Below are positions 31,640 to 40,220 of a stretch of DNA of 40,220 bases, in pieces; position 1 is the stretch's first letter; every line of letters begins with the position of its first letter. Location: the NCBI GenBank assembly GCA_009929525.1, contig SAAH01000024.1, positions 1-40,220 on the forward strand, in the 5' to 3' direction. This DNA comes from Clostridia bacterium. Its GTDB lineage: Bacteria; Bacillota; Clostridia; Lachnospirales; Lachnospiraceae. Both the position numbers and the translations under genes were made by a program. The notes under the pieces are model-generated. The model worked only from the letters and a program-made list of their open reading frames with translations. It made no database searches and had not been told where the DNA came from.

Positions 31640-33055
31640 CTAAACATTCCGAGTCTTTTCCAATGTAAAGATAAATTCCGTCCCCACCCCTTCCGTACTG
31701 ATCACATTGATATTCTGGTTATGAGCCGTAATTATTTCCTTCACAATAGAAAGTCCCAATCCAGTCCCCTTCCGATCCTTACCACGTGAAGAGTCCTGTT
31801 TATAAAATCTATCCCATATCTTATTGATACTCTGCTTGGATATCCCTACACCACTATCCTTCACAGAAACAAATACTGTTCCATGTTTTTCAGAGGTTTC
31901 TACTTTGATGATCGAATCATTCAGGCTGAACTTTATAGCATTGTCGATCAAATTATATAGAACCTGCTGAATCTGTTCTATATCGGCAGAAACAAAAAGT
32001 TTTTCCATTTCCAGATGCAGTTCGATCGTAATCTTTTTTTTACGGCAGGTACCTTCGAAGGAGGCAGCCGTATTCTTTATGGTGCTGTTGATGTCAAAGC
32101 TTGCGATGTGGATGGGCCTGCCCTTGGAGTCAAGTTTGTCCAGTGTGAGGAGACTCTTGGTGAGCTTCTCAAGTCGTTCCGTTTCACCTACTACAATCTT
32201 TAGATACTTTTCCTGCATCTCAGGAGGAATCGTGCCGTCCATGATCGCTTCGACATAACCTTTGATAGAAGTAAGGGGAGAACGAAAATCATGGGATACA
32301 TTTGCAACAAATTTGTGCTGGTAATCGCCCATTTTATCCAGTTCGTTGGACATGTAATTAAGCGTAGTAGCCAGATATCCCATCTCATCATCTGTATCCA
32401 CCGGGATATTGTAGTCAAGATTTCCGGCGGCATATTCGTTGGCACCTTCCGTTATCTTCTTTAACGGGCGATATACACTGAAAGAGAAAAGTCCGAGAAT
32501 CATAAGAGATATAATGAATAACACCATAAAAATGATATATACAGGGCCAAGGACATCCTCACGGTTTTCTATGATGGTACTTTGCGGAGTATGCAGTGAC
32601 ACATAGCCCTTTGTTGTCAGATTCTGAGTAATGGGAACCATGACATTGATCATATCGGAATCAAAATAATCATAAAAGTGTCCGGTCTGATAAAAATCTG
32701 TTCCGAATGAACTGGGGTCAAAATGCTCCAGTTTTGAGTCGGAACTTGCTGTAAAATCCAGTCCTGTATCAAGGAGAATCACACCTGAAGAATTAGTGAT
32801 CATGATCCTGGCATCCTGATAATTGGAAAGTGACTTCAGATTGTTATAGGATTCCTCGATATCAGAGGCATCACTGTAATCAGCGTCTGCCTGATAGGAT
32901 GCAATGGAAATCGCCTCCTTGTACAGCGATTCTCCGATGTTATCCAGGATCCGATGCTGTATGAGCGAAGAACCCAGAGTGGAGATCGTCAGGATCCCCA
33001 TCACACCTAATATCACATATGCAAGGAGAAACTTGAAATAAAGAGCATTTTTCAT
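31640..33055 (-). CDS. Sensor histidine kinase with HAMP domain
   Basis: 471-aa membrane kinase. TM1 (about 8-28), an extracytoplasmic sensor of ~130 residues, TM2 (about 172-193, FIMVLFIISLMILGLFSFSVY), HAMP (KKITEGANEYAAGNLDYNIP), HisKA with the phospho-His in NVSHDFRSPLTSIKGY, and HATPase with N box DNAIKFS, G1 DSGVGIS and G2 GTGLGLSIVKEI. Pairs with the response regulator whose stop it overlaps by 1 bp. The signal and targets are unknown. The region between its stop and element B is only 15 bp and C-rich. Confidence 0.93.
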   Translation of the reverse strand: MKNALYFKFLLAYVILGVMGILTISTLGSSLIQHRILDNIGESLYKEAISIASYQADADYSDASDIEESYNNLKSLSNYQDARIMITNSSGVILLDTGLDFTASSDSKLEHFDPSSFGTDFYQTGHFYDYFDSDMINVMVPITQNLTTKGYVSLHTPQSTIIENREDVLGPVYIIFMVLFIISLMILGLFSFSVYRPLKKITEGANEYAAGNLDYNIPVDTDDEMGYLATTLNYMSNELDKMGDYQHKFVANVSHDFRSPLTSIKGYVEAIMDGTIPPEMQEKYLKIVVGETERLEKLTKSLLTLDKLDSKGRPIHIASFDINSTIKNTAASFEGTCRKKKITIELHLEMEKLFVSADIEQIQQVLYNLIDNAIKFSLNDSIIKVETSEKHGTVFVSVKDSGVGISKQSINKIWDRFYKQDSSRGKDRKGTGLGLSIVKEIITAHNQNINVISTEGVGTEFIFTLEKTRNV

Positions 33056-33753
33056 TATTTCACCTCGAACTTATATCCTATTCCCCAGACAGTACTGAGT
33101 GCCCAGGACTCGTGGTCTTTGATCTTCTCACGGAGACGTTTGATGTGTACGTCTACAGTACGGGTATCTCCGATATATTCGTAGCCCCAGATATGATCCA
33201 GAAGCTGTTCTCTTGTAAATACCTGATTAGGTGAGGCTGCAAGAAAATAGAGAAGTTCCAGTTCTTTTGGCGGCATGTCGATTGTCTCGCCATTGTATAC
33301 TACAGAATAATTTGTCAGGTTGATCACAAGATCCGGATATTCCACATACTTTCCGGTGGCTTGTGATGTGGCAGGCTGCGCAGGCTGAAAACGGCGCAGT
33401 ACAGCTTTGACTCTGGCCACCAGTTCTTTGGAATCAAAAGGTTTGATGATATAATCATCTGCACCGAGTTCCAGTCCAAGAACTTTATCAAAGATTTCAC
33501 CTTTGGCGGAAAGCATAATGATCGGAATATTTGACTTATGACGGATCTCACGGCAGACCTGATACCCGTCGATACCCGGAAGCATCAGATCAAGAAGGAT
33601 CAGATTCGGGTGAAAAGAAGGAAATATATGGAGTGCTTCTTCACCATCATTTACAATCTTACATTCAAAGCATTCTTTTGTAAGATATAGAGAAATTAGT
33701 TCTGCGATGTTATTGTCGTCATCTACGATTAGTATTTTTTGTTTTGAAACCAT
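33055..33753 (-). CDS. OmpR/PhoB-family response regulator
   Basis: 232 aa. Receiver domain (1-120) with acidic pocket VDDD, phospho-Asp in LILLDLMLPGIDG (about residue 55), Lys in IKPFDSKEL; C-terminal winged-helix DNA-binding domain ending TRTVDVHIKRLREKIK. Partner of the kinase downstream. Ribosome site GAAGGGGTG on the minus strand. Only 18 bp separate it from mutS2, so mutS2, regulator and kinase probably form one operon. Confidence 0.94.
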   Translation of the reverse strand: MVSKQKILIVDDDNNIAELISLYLTKECFECKIVNDGEEALHIFPSFHPNLILLDLMLPGIDGYQVCREIRHKSNIPIIMLSAKGEIFDKVLGLELGADDYIIKPFDSKELVARVKAVLRRFQPAQPATSQATGKYVEYPDLVINLTNYSVVYNGETIDMPPKELELLYFLAASPNQVFTREQLLDHIWGYEYIGDTRTVDVHIKRLREKIKDHESWALSTVWGIGYKFEVK

Positions 33754-33771
33754 ATTTACACCCCTTCACAC

Positions 33772-36156
33772 TTATTTCTTGAATTCCACGATGGTTACTC
33801 CGGCGTCTCCCTCACCAAATTCCCCCAGACGGTAGGATGAGACGTATTTTACCCGGCGAAGATAATTATGCACACCTTTTCGCAGAGCTCCGGTTCCCTT
33901 GCCGTGAACGATACGCACGCTTGGAATATGAGCAAGATAAGCGTCGTCCAGGTATTTGTCCAGTTCAGCGATCGCTTCATCTACGGTTTTTCCGAGAAGA
34001 TTGATCTCGATTCCCACAGAAGCTGATTTGGACATTTTGATCTTGCCGGTATTGGTCTTAGTCATGCTGGGTGAAGTGATCACCGCTTCATCCTGCATCA
34101 AAACCAAATCCGTTATATGAATCTTAGAACGCATGATACCCATCTGTACAAATAAAAATCCTTTGGAATCAGGCAGAGTACTGACCGTTCCCTTGAGATT
34201 CAGGCTGAGTACTTTTACGCCGTCTCCGAGATGAAGATCGGAAGGTTTTAATGTACTGGTTGGCTGCTGCGCCTTTGTCTTCATGGAAATGTTTTTTTCT
34301 ACTTTATTCATCTTCTGGCGAAGACGCTGTCTTTCGGCTTCCATCTCGCTGGCGGAGACGTTTGCTTTGCCAAACTTATTGAAGTTTTTCATCGTCTGGT
34401 CAGCATATTCCTTGGCTTCGCGGAGGATAGCGTGTGCTTCTTCATTGGCATCCTGAAGGATCTTGGCTTTTCGCTGATCAAGTTTTTCTTTCTTGGCCTC
34501 AAGCTGGTCTTTCAGGGCTGTGATCTCTGATTTGTACTGGGCAATTTCCAGACGTTCTTTCTCGATCGTCACACGGTTTTGCTCAAGGGTAGAGATAACG
34601 TCCTCGAAGGACTCGTCCTGGGTGCTGATCTGTTTTTTGGCCTCATCAATAATATAGGACGGCAGACCAAGCTTGCTGGAAATGGCGAAGGCATTACTTT
34701 TTCCCGGGATACCGATCAAAAGCCGATAAGTAGGGCGGAGTGTTTCTACATCAAACTCACAGGATGCATTTTCTACACCTGGAGTTGAGAGCGCATAAAC
34801 TTTCAGTTCACTGTAATGAGTCGTTGCCATAGCCCGGATCCCCTGCTTTTGAAGCTGATTCAGGATGGCGATAGCAAGTGCGGCTCCTTCTGTTGGATCC
34901 GTTCCTGCTCCAAGCTCATCGAAAAGAACCAGAGATTTCGTATCCGCTTTCTCAATAAATGACACCACATTCGTCATATGAGAAGAGAAAGTACTAAGTG
35001 ACTGTTCGATACTCTGCTCATCACCGATATCAGCATAAACTTCATCAAATACAGCCAGCTCTGAACGGTCCAATGCAGGGATGTGAAGGCCGGACTGACC
35101 CATCAGTGTCAGCAGACCGACTGTTTTTAAGGAAACGGTTTTACCGCCGGTATTTGGTCCGGTAACGATCAGTAAATGAAAATCTTTTCCAAGATGAATA
35201 TCAATAGGTACGACTTTGTTCTTGTCGATCAACGGATGACGTCCCTTGCGGATATTCAGAAATCCATTTGTATTAAAGATAGGACGGGTAGCACGCTGAT
35301 CCATGGCGAGGGCGGCACGTGCAAAAATAAAATCCAGTTCTACCAGATTCTCAAGGTTGTACTGGATCGCCTCGCGATTTTGTGCTGTAAGTTCACTTAG
35401 GGAAGAGAGGATGACTTCTATCTCAGCAGCTTCCTTAAGCTCCAGGTCCCGGATATCATTGTTGAGCTTTACGATAGCCAGAGGTTCTATGAAGAGTGTG
35501 GCACCGGTGGAAGACTGGTCATGGACCATACCTGGGACCTGTCCTTTATACTCTGATTTGACGGGGATACAGTAGCGCCCGTTACGCATGGTGATGACCG
35601 CGTCCTGAAGATAGGTGCGGGCTGAACCATTGACCATACTTGCAAGCTGGGTATGGATCCTGTCTCCGGCAATCTTCATGGAACGGCGGATCTGTCGGAG
35701 ATTGCTGCTGGCATCATCGCTGATTTCTTCTTCTGATAAGATACAGCGTCGAACCTCGGCAGTCAGCAAAGGCAGCGGCTCTAAAGAATCGAAAAGTTCA
35801 GTGAGGGAGTCAGCTGGGGTATCATCACGCTCGCGTCTTCCATAAGATTTGACCCGGGAAGTATTTTCCAAAAGAGAGCAGATGGAAAGAAGTTCTATGA
35901 TACTGAGTGTACTTCCTATCTCCAGTCTCTTCAGGGAGCCGCGGACATCTTTGACACTTCCGAAGGAAATATTTCCCTTTTGAAATAATCGGGTCAGAGC
36001 ATCCTGCGTTTGTTTCTGATGGTATTCTATCTCTCCGATGGAGTTTGAAGGCTGAAGATCTTCACAGCGGATCTTCCCCAGAGGGGAGGAGGCGTGAGAT
36101 ACCAGCATCTCTATGATTTTATCGTATTCCAGTGTTGATAACGCTTTTTTATTCAT
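33772..36156 (-). CDS. mutS2: Endonuclease MutS2 (RqcU), with Smr domain
   Basis: 794-aa ATPase. In Bacillus it splits collided or stalled ribosomes, and in other species it suppresses recombination. N-terminal core STLEYDKIIEMLVSHASSPLGK, ATPase Walker A TGPNTGGKTVSLKT (about residues 330-343), Walker B SLVLFDELGAGTDPTEGAALA, a KOW/coiled-coil part and a C-terminal Smr nuclease domain (VDEAIAELDKYLDDA, then RIVHGKGTGALRKGVHNYL). ATG 36156 is preferred because AAAGGA precedes it; the upstream in-frame ATG (36183) overlaps that site. First gene of the mutS2-RR-HK run. Confidence 0.94.
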   Translation of the reverse strand: MNKKALSTLEYDKIIEMLVSHASSPLGKIRCEDLQPSNSIGEIEYHQKQTQDALTRLFQKGNISFGSVKDVRGSLKRLEIGSTLSIIELLSICSLLENTSRVKSYGRRERDDTPADSLTELFDSLEPLPLLTAEVRRCILSEEEISDDASSNLRQIRRSMKIAGDRIHTQLASMVNGSARTYLQDAVITMRNGRYCIPVKSEYKGQVPGMVHDQSSTGATLFIEPLAIVKLNNDIRDLELKEAAEIEVILSSLSELTAQNREAIQYNLENLVELDFIFARAALAMDQRATRPIFNTNGFLNIRKGRHPLIDKNKVVPIDIHLGKDFHLLIVTGPNTGGKTVSLKTVGLLTLMGQSGLHIPALDRSELAVFDEVYADIGDEQSIEQSLSTFSSHMTNVVSFIEKADTKSLVLFDELGAGTDPTEGAALAIAILNQLQKQGIRAMATTHYSELKVYALSTPGVENASCEFDVETLRPTYRLLIGIPGKSNAFAISSKLGLPSYIIDEAKKQISTQDESFEDVISTLEQNRVTIEKERLEIAQYKSEITALKDQLEAKKEKLDQRKAKILQDANEEAHAILREAKEYADQTMKNFNKFGKANVSASEMEAERQRLRQKMNKVEKNISMKTKAQQPTSTLKPSDLHLGDGVKVLSLNLKGTVSTLPDSKGFLFVQMGIMRSKIHITDLVLMQDEAVITSPSMTKTNTGKIKMSKSASVGIEINLLGKTVDEAIAELDKYLDDAYLAHIPSVRIVHGKGTGALRKGVHNYLRRVKYVSSYRLGEFGEGDAGVTIVEFKK

Positions 36157-36273
36157 GATGTATTCCTTTACGAGTTTGTGCAAAAAATAATTGCTTTAAT
36201 ATTTGATTCATACGCTCATTTTACCCCATATATCAAGGAAAGAAAAGCTATAAATTCTAAAGTTTTTCTTATT

Positions 36274-36306
36274 GTTCATAAAATGTTCATCAGTATTTGA
36301 TAAAAT
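36274..36306 (+). promoter_or_regulatory. 11-bp-spaced direct repeats ahead of the htrA-like gene
   Basis: GTTCAT occurs at 36274-36279 and 36285-36290, and a partial copy (TTTGAT) at 36296-36301, next to TAAAAT (36301-36306). The 11-bp period fits tandem binding of an OmpR-type regulator. A possible promoter CGGACA-17 bp-GATAAT lies at 36321-36349. The 228-bp divergent gap has no other gene; a TAAAAT for mutS2 lies at 36218-36223 (minus) without a clear -35. Confidence 0.3.
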
Positions 36307-36384
36307 TAAAAAACATAATACGGACATATCATGTAACTGTGGAGATAATAAACAGTTGCTATCTAATTACAGGAGATTACGGTT

Positions 36385-37704
36385 ATGAATAACAAGGAAG
36401 ATCGCAATCAAGATACAGAAAAACAGGAACATCAGGATGAGTATCATTTTCTGAAAGAAGTAATTAAAGAAAAGCCGGTAGATAAAAGAAAGATCATAAA
36501 GGTGGCTGTCGGAATCACGGCGGGGGCCATTTTGTTTGGCGTAGTATCAGCTTTTGTATTTGCAAAAGCACTTCCTATGTTTGAACCCGAGGAGCAGGAT
36601 GCCAAAGTGACCATACCGGAAGAGACACCGACACCAACTCAGGTGGCAGAAACGCCAACAGTACAGCCGGATGATGCTTCCGGGGAGGTGAGTGACGGTG
36701 CGGATACTCCCGGGGAAGAATCTGAGTCCGGCATAACACTGGAGGATTACACTGGTATCTATCAGCAGGTTTTAGATGTTGCGAAGACCCCTGAAAGTTC
36801 TATCGTGACTGTTCAGGGAATCACAAATGATGTGGATTGGATGAACAATTCCTATGAAAATGAAAAACAGGTGTCGGGATTTCTTGCAGCGGATAACGGA
36901 TCGGAGTATTTTGTGCTGACCGAATATCGTGCAGTGGATCAGGTTGACAGAATACTGGTTACTTTTTCTGATGGTACCAGTGTGGATGCTCATTTTCAAA
37001 AGCAGGATCAAGGCACAGGGCTTGCTGTTCTTAAGATACCAAGAGAGGATGTCTCTTCGGATACCCGGAAGGTCATTACGGTGGCAGAACTTGGAAGTTC
37101 AGCGGTCATATCAAGAGGAGAGCCAGTGCTGGCTTTGGGAAGCCCGGCGGGTTACAGCGGTTCTATTTCTTATGGAATGGTAACGTCTGTAAAGAATATG
37201 AGAAGTACGGTGGATAATGAATATCATATATTGACCACAGATATCCTTGGTGACAGTGAGGGAAGCGGTGTTCTCGTCAACCTGGATGGAGCGATCGTGG
37301 GTGTGATCGTCCAGTCATTTTCTATGGAGAATACGAAGAATGTTGTTACTGCCCTGCCTATATCAGAACTGAAGGATCTCATAGAAAAACTTTCTAATAA
37401 TGAGAATCTCATATACCTTGGAGTTTGGGGGCAGGATATAGGAAGTGACCTTTCCCAGAAAACAGGTATTCCAAAAGGAGTCTATGTAAGCTCTGTTGAC
37501 GAGGATTCACCGGCGATGGCAGCAGGCATCCAGAATGGAGATGTGATCGTTAAGATTAAGGACAACAGCGTAGAAACACTGCTCCAGTTAAGAAAAGAAA
37601 TCGACAGATGCAAGGCAGATCAGAAGATTTCAGTGACTGCTATGAGAAAAGGCGCAGAAGGTTACGTGGAAATAGTATTTGACGTAACAGTCGGTGCGTT
37701 ATAG
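36385..37704 (+). CDS. HtrA/DegP-like membrane protein lacking catalytic residues (pseudoprotease) with PDZ domain
   Basis: 439 aa. Cytoplasmic N-terminus, one membrane helix (about 40-62), a Pro/Thr/Glu-rich linker, a trypsin-like beta-barrel domain (about 125-340) and a PDZ domain (about 345-435; GVYVSSVDEDSPAMAAGIQNGDVIV). The fold is recognisable (FSDGTSVDAHF, ALGSPAGYSGSISYGMVTS, LVNLDGAIVGVI), but the usual LTNNHV is LTEYRAV (Arg182 at the His position), the usual TDLAVLK is TGLAVLK (Gly212 at the Asp position), and GNSGG is GDSEG (Ser291 retained). Protease activity is therefore unlikely; a peptide-binding or scaffold role is possible. Divergent from the mutS2 operon; terminator follows. 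Confidence 0.85.
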   Translation: MNNKEDRNQDTEKQEHQDEYHFLKEVIKEKPVDKRKIIKVAVGITAGAILFGVVSAFVFAKALPMFEPEEQDAKVTIPEETPTPTQVAETPTVQPDDASGEVSDGADTPGEESESGITLEDYTGIYQQVLDVAKTPESSIVTVQGITNDVDWMNNSYENEKQVSGFLAADNGSEYFVLTEYRAVDQVDRILVTFSDGTSVDAHFQKQDQGTGLAVLKIPREDVSSDTRKVITVAELGSSAVISRGEPVLALGSPAGYSGSISYGMVTSVKNMRSTVDNEYHILTTDILGDSEGSGVLVNLDGAIVGVIVQSFSMENTKNVVTALPISELKDLIEKLSNNENLIYLGVWGQDIGSDLSQKTGIPKGVYVSSVDEDSPAMAAGIQNGDVIVKIKDNSVETLLQLRKEIDRCKADQKISVTAMRKGAEGYVEIVFDVTVGAL

Positions 37705-37724
37705 AATAAGAAGTGATATGAAAT

Positions 37725-37755
37725 AACCAGACTGTAATTTACGGCCTGGTTTTTT
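37725..37755 (+). terminator. Terminator after the htrA-like gene
   Basis: AACCAG (37725-37730) with CTGGTT (37746-37751), one bulged mismatch, then CTGT/ACGG, 5-nt loop, T-run to 37755. Confidence 0.8.
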
Positions 37756-37830
37756 CCTGAGTAGAGAGTAAACAAAGAAGTGGTAAATATAATTACAGAG
37801 TGCTATGACGGCATTAGAATGGAGATCAGA

Positions 37831-38775
37831 GTGAAATATATCAATGAATTTTTTGAGGGTGGAAAAGCAACAGGAATATATCTGTGTAAGCATAAACAGG
37901 CAGCGGTAACAAAGAATGGAAAAGCTTATGAAAATGTTATCCTGCAGGATAAGACAGGAACGATAGATGCAAAGATCTGGGATCCAAATTCTCAGGGAAT
38001 CGATGATTTTGACACTTTGGATTATATAGAGATCATGGGCGATGTGACATGTTTCGCAGGTTCCCTGCAGCTTAGCATCAAGCGGGCACGCCGTGCACAG
38101 GAGGGTGAGTATGATCCGGCAGACTATCTTCCTGTAAGTAAGAAAAATATCGAGGAAATGTATCAGGAGATTCTTCAGTTCATCCAGTCTGTGAAGAATC
38201 CGCATCTGGTACAGCTGCTGAATATGTATTACGTTGAAAATGAAAACTTCATAAAACGTTTTAAGTTCAGTTCTGCGGCAAAAAGTGTCCACCATGGCTT
38301 TGTAGGTGGACTTCTGGAGCATACCTTGAGTGTGACAAAACTATGTGATTACTATACACATGCATATCCGGTTTTGAACAGGGATCTTTTGATCTCGGCT
38401 GCTATCTTCCATGATATGGGAAAAACACAGGAATTGTCAGCATTTCCTCTGAATGATTATACCGATGACGGACAGCTGCTGGGACATATTATGATCGGTG
38501 CAGAGATGCTTCATGATGGGATCCGCCAGATCCCGGGATTCCCTGCAAAGCTGGAAAGTGAACTGAAACACTGTATCCTGGCTCATCACGGAGAACTTGA
38601 GTATGGATCACCGAAGAAACCGGCACTTGTGGAGGCAGTGGCACTGAATATGGCAGATAACACAGATGCCAAGATGGAAACCATGACGGAGATCTTTGAT
38701 GCAGCAGGTGAACAGAATGAGTGGCTGGGATATAATCGATTGTTCGAGTCAAATATCAGAAAAACAGGCAAATAG
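37831..38775 (+). CDS. 3'-5' exoribonuclease YhaM family (OB-fold plus HD domain)
   Basis: 314 aa, exactly the length of Bacillus YhaM when GTG 37831 is used; GGAG (37821-37824) is 6 nt before it. ATG 37819 and GTG 37780 are in-frame alternatives. The N-terminal ~90 residues are an OB-fold nucleic-acid-binding domain (YLCKHKQAAVTKNGKAYENVILQDKTGTIDAKIWD). The HD phosphohydrolase domain has SVHHGFVGGLLEHTLSV, FHDMGKTQEL and HCILAHHGELEYGSPKKP. Mn2+-dependent RNA (and DNA) 3'-end trimming is known for the family. Followed 14 bp later by the rRNA methyltransferase gene, so likely one operon. Confidence 0.9.
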   Translation: MKYINEFFEGGKATGIYLCKHKQAAVTKNGKAYENVILQDKTGTIDAKIWDPNSQGIDDFDTLDYIEIMGDVTCFAGSLQLSIKRARRAQEGEYDPADYLPVSKKNIEEMYQEILQFIQSVKNPHLVQLLNMYYVENENFIKRFKFSSAAKSVHHGFVGGLLEHTLSVTKLCDYYTHAYPVLNRDLLISAAIFHDMGKTQELSAFPLNDYTDDGQLLGHIMIGAEMLHDGIRQIPGFPAKLESELKHCILAHHGELEYGSPKKPALVEAVALNMADNTDAKMETMTEIFDAAGEQNEWLGYNRLFESNIRKTGK

Positions 38776-38789
38776 AATAAAGGTAGATT

Positions 38790-40160
38790 ATGGAATATAA
38801 GAAGAATGATATGATCACAGTGACGATAGAAGATATGGGTCACGAGGGTGAAGGAATCGGCAAGGTTGATGGATATACGGTATTTGTGAAGGATGCGGTG
38901 ATCGGTGATACGGTCAGTGCGAAGATTGTCAAAGCCAAGAAAAACTATGGATATGCCCGTATTATGGAGATACTCAAGCCGTCTTTAGACCGGGTGGAGC
39001 CGCTTTGTGCCTACGCACGCCAATGCGGAGGATGCCAGATCCAGGCATTGTCCTATGAAAAGCAATTGGAGTATAAGGAAAATAAGATCAAAAACAACCT
39101 CATCCGTATCGGTGGATTTTCCGAAGAAGAGCTTCACATGGAACCGATCATAGGAATGGAAACACCATTTTATTATAGAAATAAGGCACAGTTTCCGGTA
39201 GGTACAGACAAAGAAGGAAATCTGGTGACGGGATTTTATGCCGGCCGGACCCACTCTATCATTAATAACTGGAAGTGTTACCTTGGGGTTGAAATCAATG
39301 AGAAGATTCTGGATATCGTGCTGGATCATATGAAGGAAAACCATATCACTGCATATGATGAGGCCAAAGGCAAGGGTCTGGTCCGTCATATATTGATACG
39401 CTACGGTTTTCAATCAAAGGAAATCATGGTATGTATCGTAGTCAATGGAAATCGTCTTCCGGAAGCGGAAAAACTGACAGATGAACTTCGAAAGATTCCT
39501 GGTATGACGAGCATTACATTGAATATAAACCGGGAGAGGACGAATGTCATCCTTGGAAAAGAGATTAAGCTTCTGTGGGGACAAAACTATATTACAGACA
39601 AGATTGGAAATGTCTCCTATCAGATATCCCCGTTGTCCTTTTATCAGGTCAATCCTGTCCAGACGCAGAAACTGTATGAGAAAGCGTTGGAGTATGCATT
39701 TCTTGATGGCGAAGAAACGGTTTGGGATCTTTACTGTGGAATCGGTACCATATCTCTTTTCCTTGCACAGAAGGCAAAACAGGTGTATGGAGTGGAGATC
39801 GTCCCGGCGGCAATCGAAGATGCCCGAAGAAATGCCGGGATAAATGGGATAGAGAATGTGGAATTCTTCGTGGGAAAGGCAGAGGAAGTCCTGCCTTCGA
39901 AGTACGAAAAAGAAGGAATCTACGCAGATGTCATCGTGGTCGATCCGCCAAGAAAGGGATGCGAGGAGAGTGTCCTTGACACTATGGTGAAGATGCAGCC
40001 GAAGAGGATCGTGTATGTGAGCTGCGATTCGGCTACTTTGGCGAGGGACCTGAAGTATTTGCGGGAGAATGGGTATGAACTTGTGCGATGCTGCGGGGTG
40101 GACCAGTTTAGTCAGACTGTTCACGTGGAGACGGTGTGTCTGCTCAGTCGCAAGGCTTAG
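38790..40160 (+). CDS. 23S rRNA (uracil-C5)-methyltransferase, RlmD/RlmCD family
   Basis: SAM-dependent enzyme forming m5U in 23S rRNA. N-terminal TRAM domain (IEDMGHEGEGIGKVDGYTVFV), 4Fe-4S cysteines PLCAYARQCGGCQIQ plus a later Cys (NNWKCYLG), central SPLSFYQVNPVQTQKLY, SAM site DLYCGIGTISLFLAQKA, active-site VDPPRKGC and YVSCDSATLARDL with the catalytic Cys. 456 aa, complete; ends 60 bp before the window edge with nothing further visible. In Firmicutes one such enzyme often makes both m5U747 and m5U1939; which applies here cannot be told. Confidence 0.93.
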   Translation: MEYKKNDMITVTIEDMGHEGEGIGKVDGYTVFVKDAVIGDTVSAKIVKAKKNYGYARIMEILKPSLDRVEPLCAYARQCGGCQIQALSYEKQLEYKENKIKNNLIRIGGFSEEELHMEPIIGMETPFYYRNKAQFPVGTDKEGNLVTGFYAGRTHSIINNWKCYLGVEINEKILDIVLDHMKENHITAYDEAKGKGLVRHILIRYGFQSKEIMVCIVVNGNRLPEAEKLTDELRKIPGMTSITLNINRERTNVILGKEIKLLWGQNYITDKIGNVSYQISPLSFYQVNPVQTQKLYEKALEYAFLDGEETVWDLYCGIGTISLFLAQKAKQVYGVEIVPAAIEDARRNAGINGIENVEFFVGKAEEVLPSKYEKEGIYADVIVVDPPRKGCEESVLDTMVKMQPKRIVYVSCDSATLARDLKYLRENGYELVRCCGVDQFSQTVHVETVCLLSRKA

Positions 40161-40220
40161 AAAGCCAGGAAACAGGGCATTTGTTGAGGGATAGATTTCC
40201 GCAGGCGGTTAGGGAACGGT

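Overview
The window looks like chromosomal core sequence from a spore-forming, Gram-positive gut Clostridia, most likely a Lachnospiraceae (Blautia/Dorea/Ruminococcus-like). This rests on the moderate-to-low GC, strong AGGAGG-type ribosome sites, TTGACA-17-TATAAT promoters, the sporulation genes (spoIIID, cotS-like, yabP, yabQ, spoIIE) and the Bacillus-like order rqcP-yabP-yabQ-divIC-spoIIE-tilS-hpt-ftsH. No phage, integrase, transposase or CRISPR array is visible. Placement below family level cannot be made from the sequence alone.

Layout. 1-3234: end of spoIIID, a small Nif11-like protein, a MATE exporter and a CotS-family spore protein with a sigma-E-like promoter. 3369-5105: phosphoglucomutase. 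5130-12411: HU followed by the 'yab' sporulation/division block, ending in tilS-hpt-ftsH. 12412-12765: a gene-free stretch with a candidate ~90-nt small RNA, a strong terminator and the promoter of a GH13 amylase-type enzyme (12775-14883). 14907-17260: tRNA-Tyr and tRNA-Leu, then azlC-azlD and an HSL-type esterase. 17365-20651: remnant of a receiver domain and a 1024-aa REC-GGDEF-EAL-REC-GGDEF c-di-GMP protein. 20695-22139: a DtxR-family regulator facing away from a beta-hydroxyacid dehydrogenase. 22196-22543: three minus-strand tRNAs (Gly, Gly, Phe). 22678-29273: glyA, then a tightly overlapping run pfkB / radical SAM / DnaQ-type exonuclease / 32-aa membrane peptide / VanW protein. 29428-30969: orphan AIR-synthase-like protein and trmL. 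30985-31624: two long, inverted, highly structured elements. 31640-36156 (minus): histidine kinase, response regulator, mutS2. 36385-40160: HtrA-like protein lacking its catalytic residues, YhaM-type exoribonuclease, and an RlmD-type rRNA methyltransferase.

How the genes fit together. The first 12 kb concern sporulation and division: SpoIIID and sigma-E-like promoters (before yabP and the cotS-like gene) belong to the mother-cell programme. A sigma-A promoter with an unusual 21-bp spacer and two Spo0A-box-like sequences precedes spoIIE, as in Bacillus. The remainder is mostly housekeeping (translation, tRNA and rRNA modification, one-carbon and sugar metabolism, envelope).

Most notable. The inter-gene region 30985-31624 holds two elements of about 280 nt that are inverted relative to one another. 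Each is a very long stem capped by the same two-hairpin core (about 80% identical between copies, with a compensatory base change). The outer stem sequences differ between copies yet remain complementary within each copy, which points to a conserved structured RNA (or cruciform) family rather than a simple repeat. Secondary highlights are an A10 tract that puts the VanW signal-peptide start out of frame, a short SpoIIE without the usual multi-pass membrane domain, and an HtrA-like pseudoprotease.
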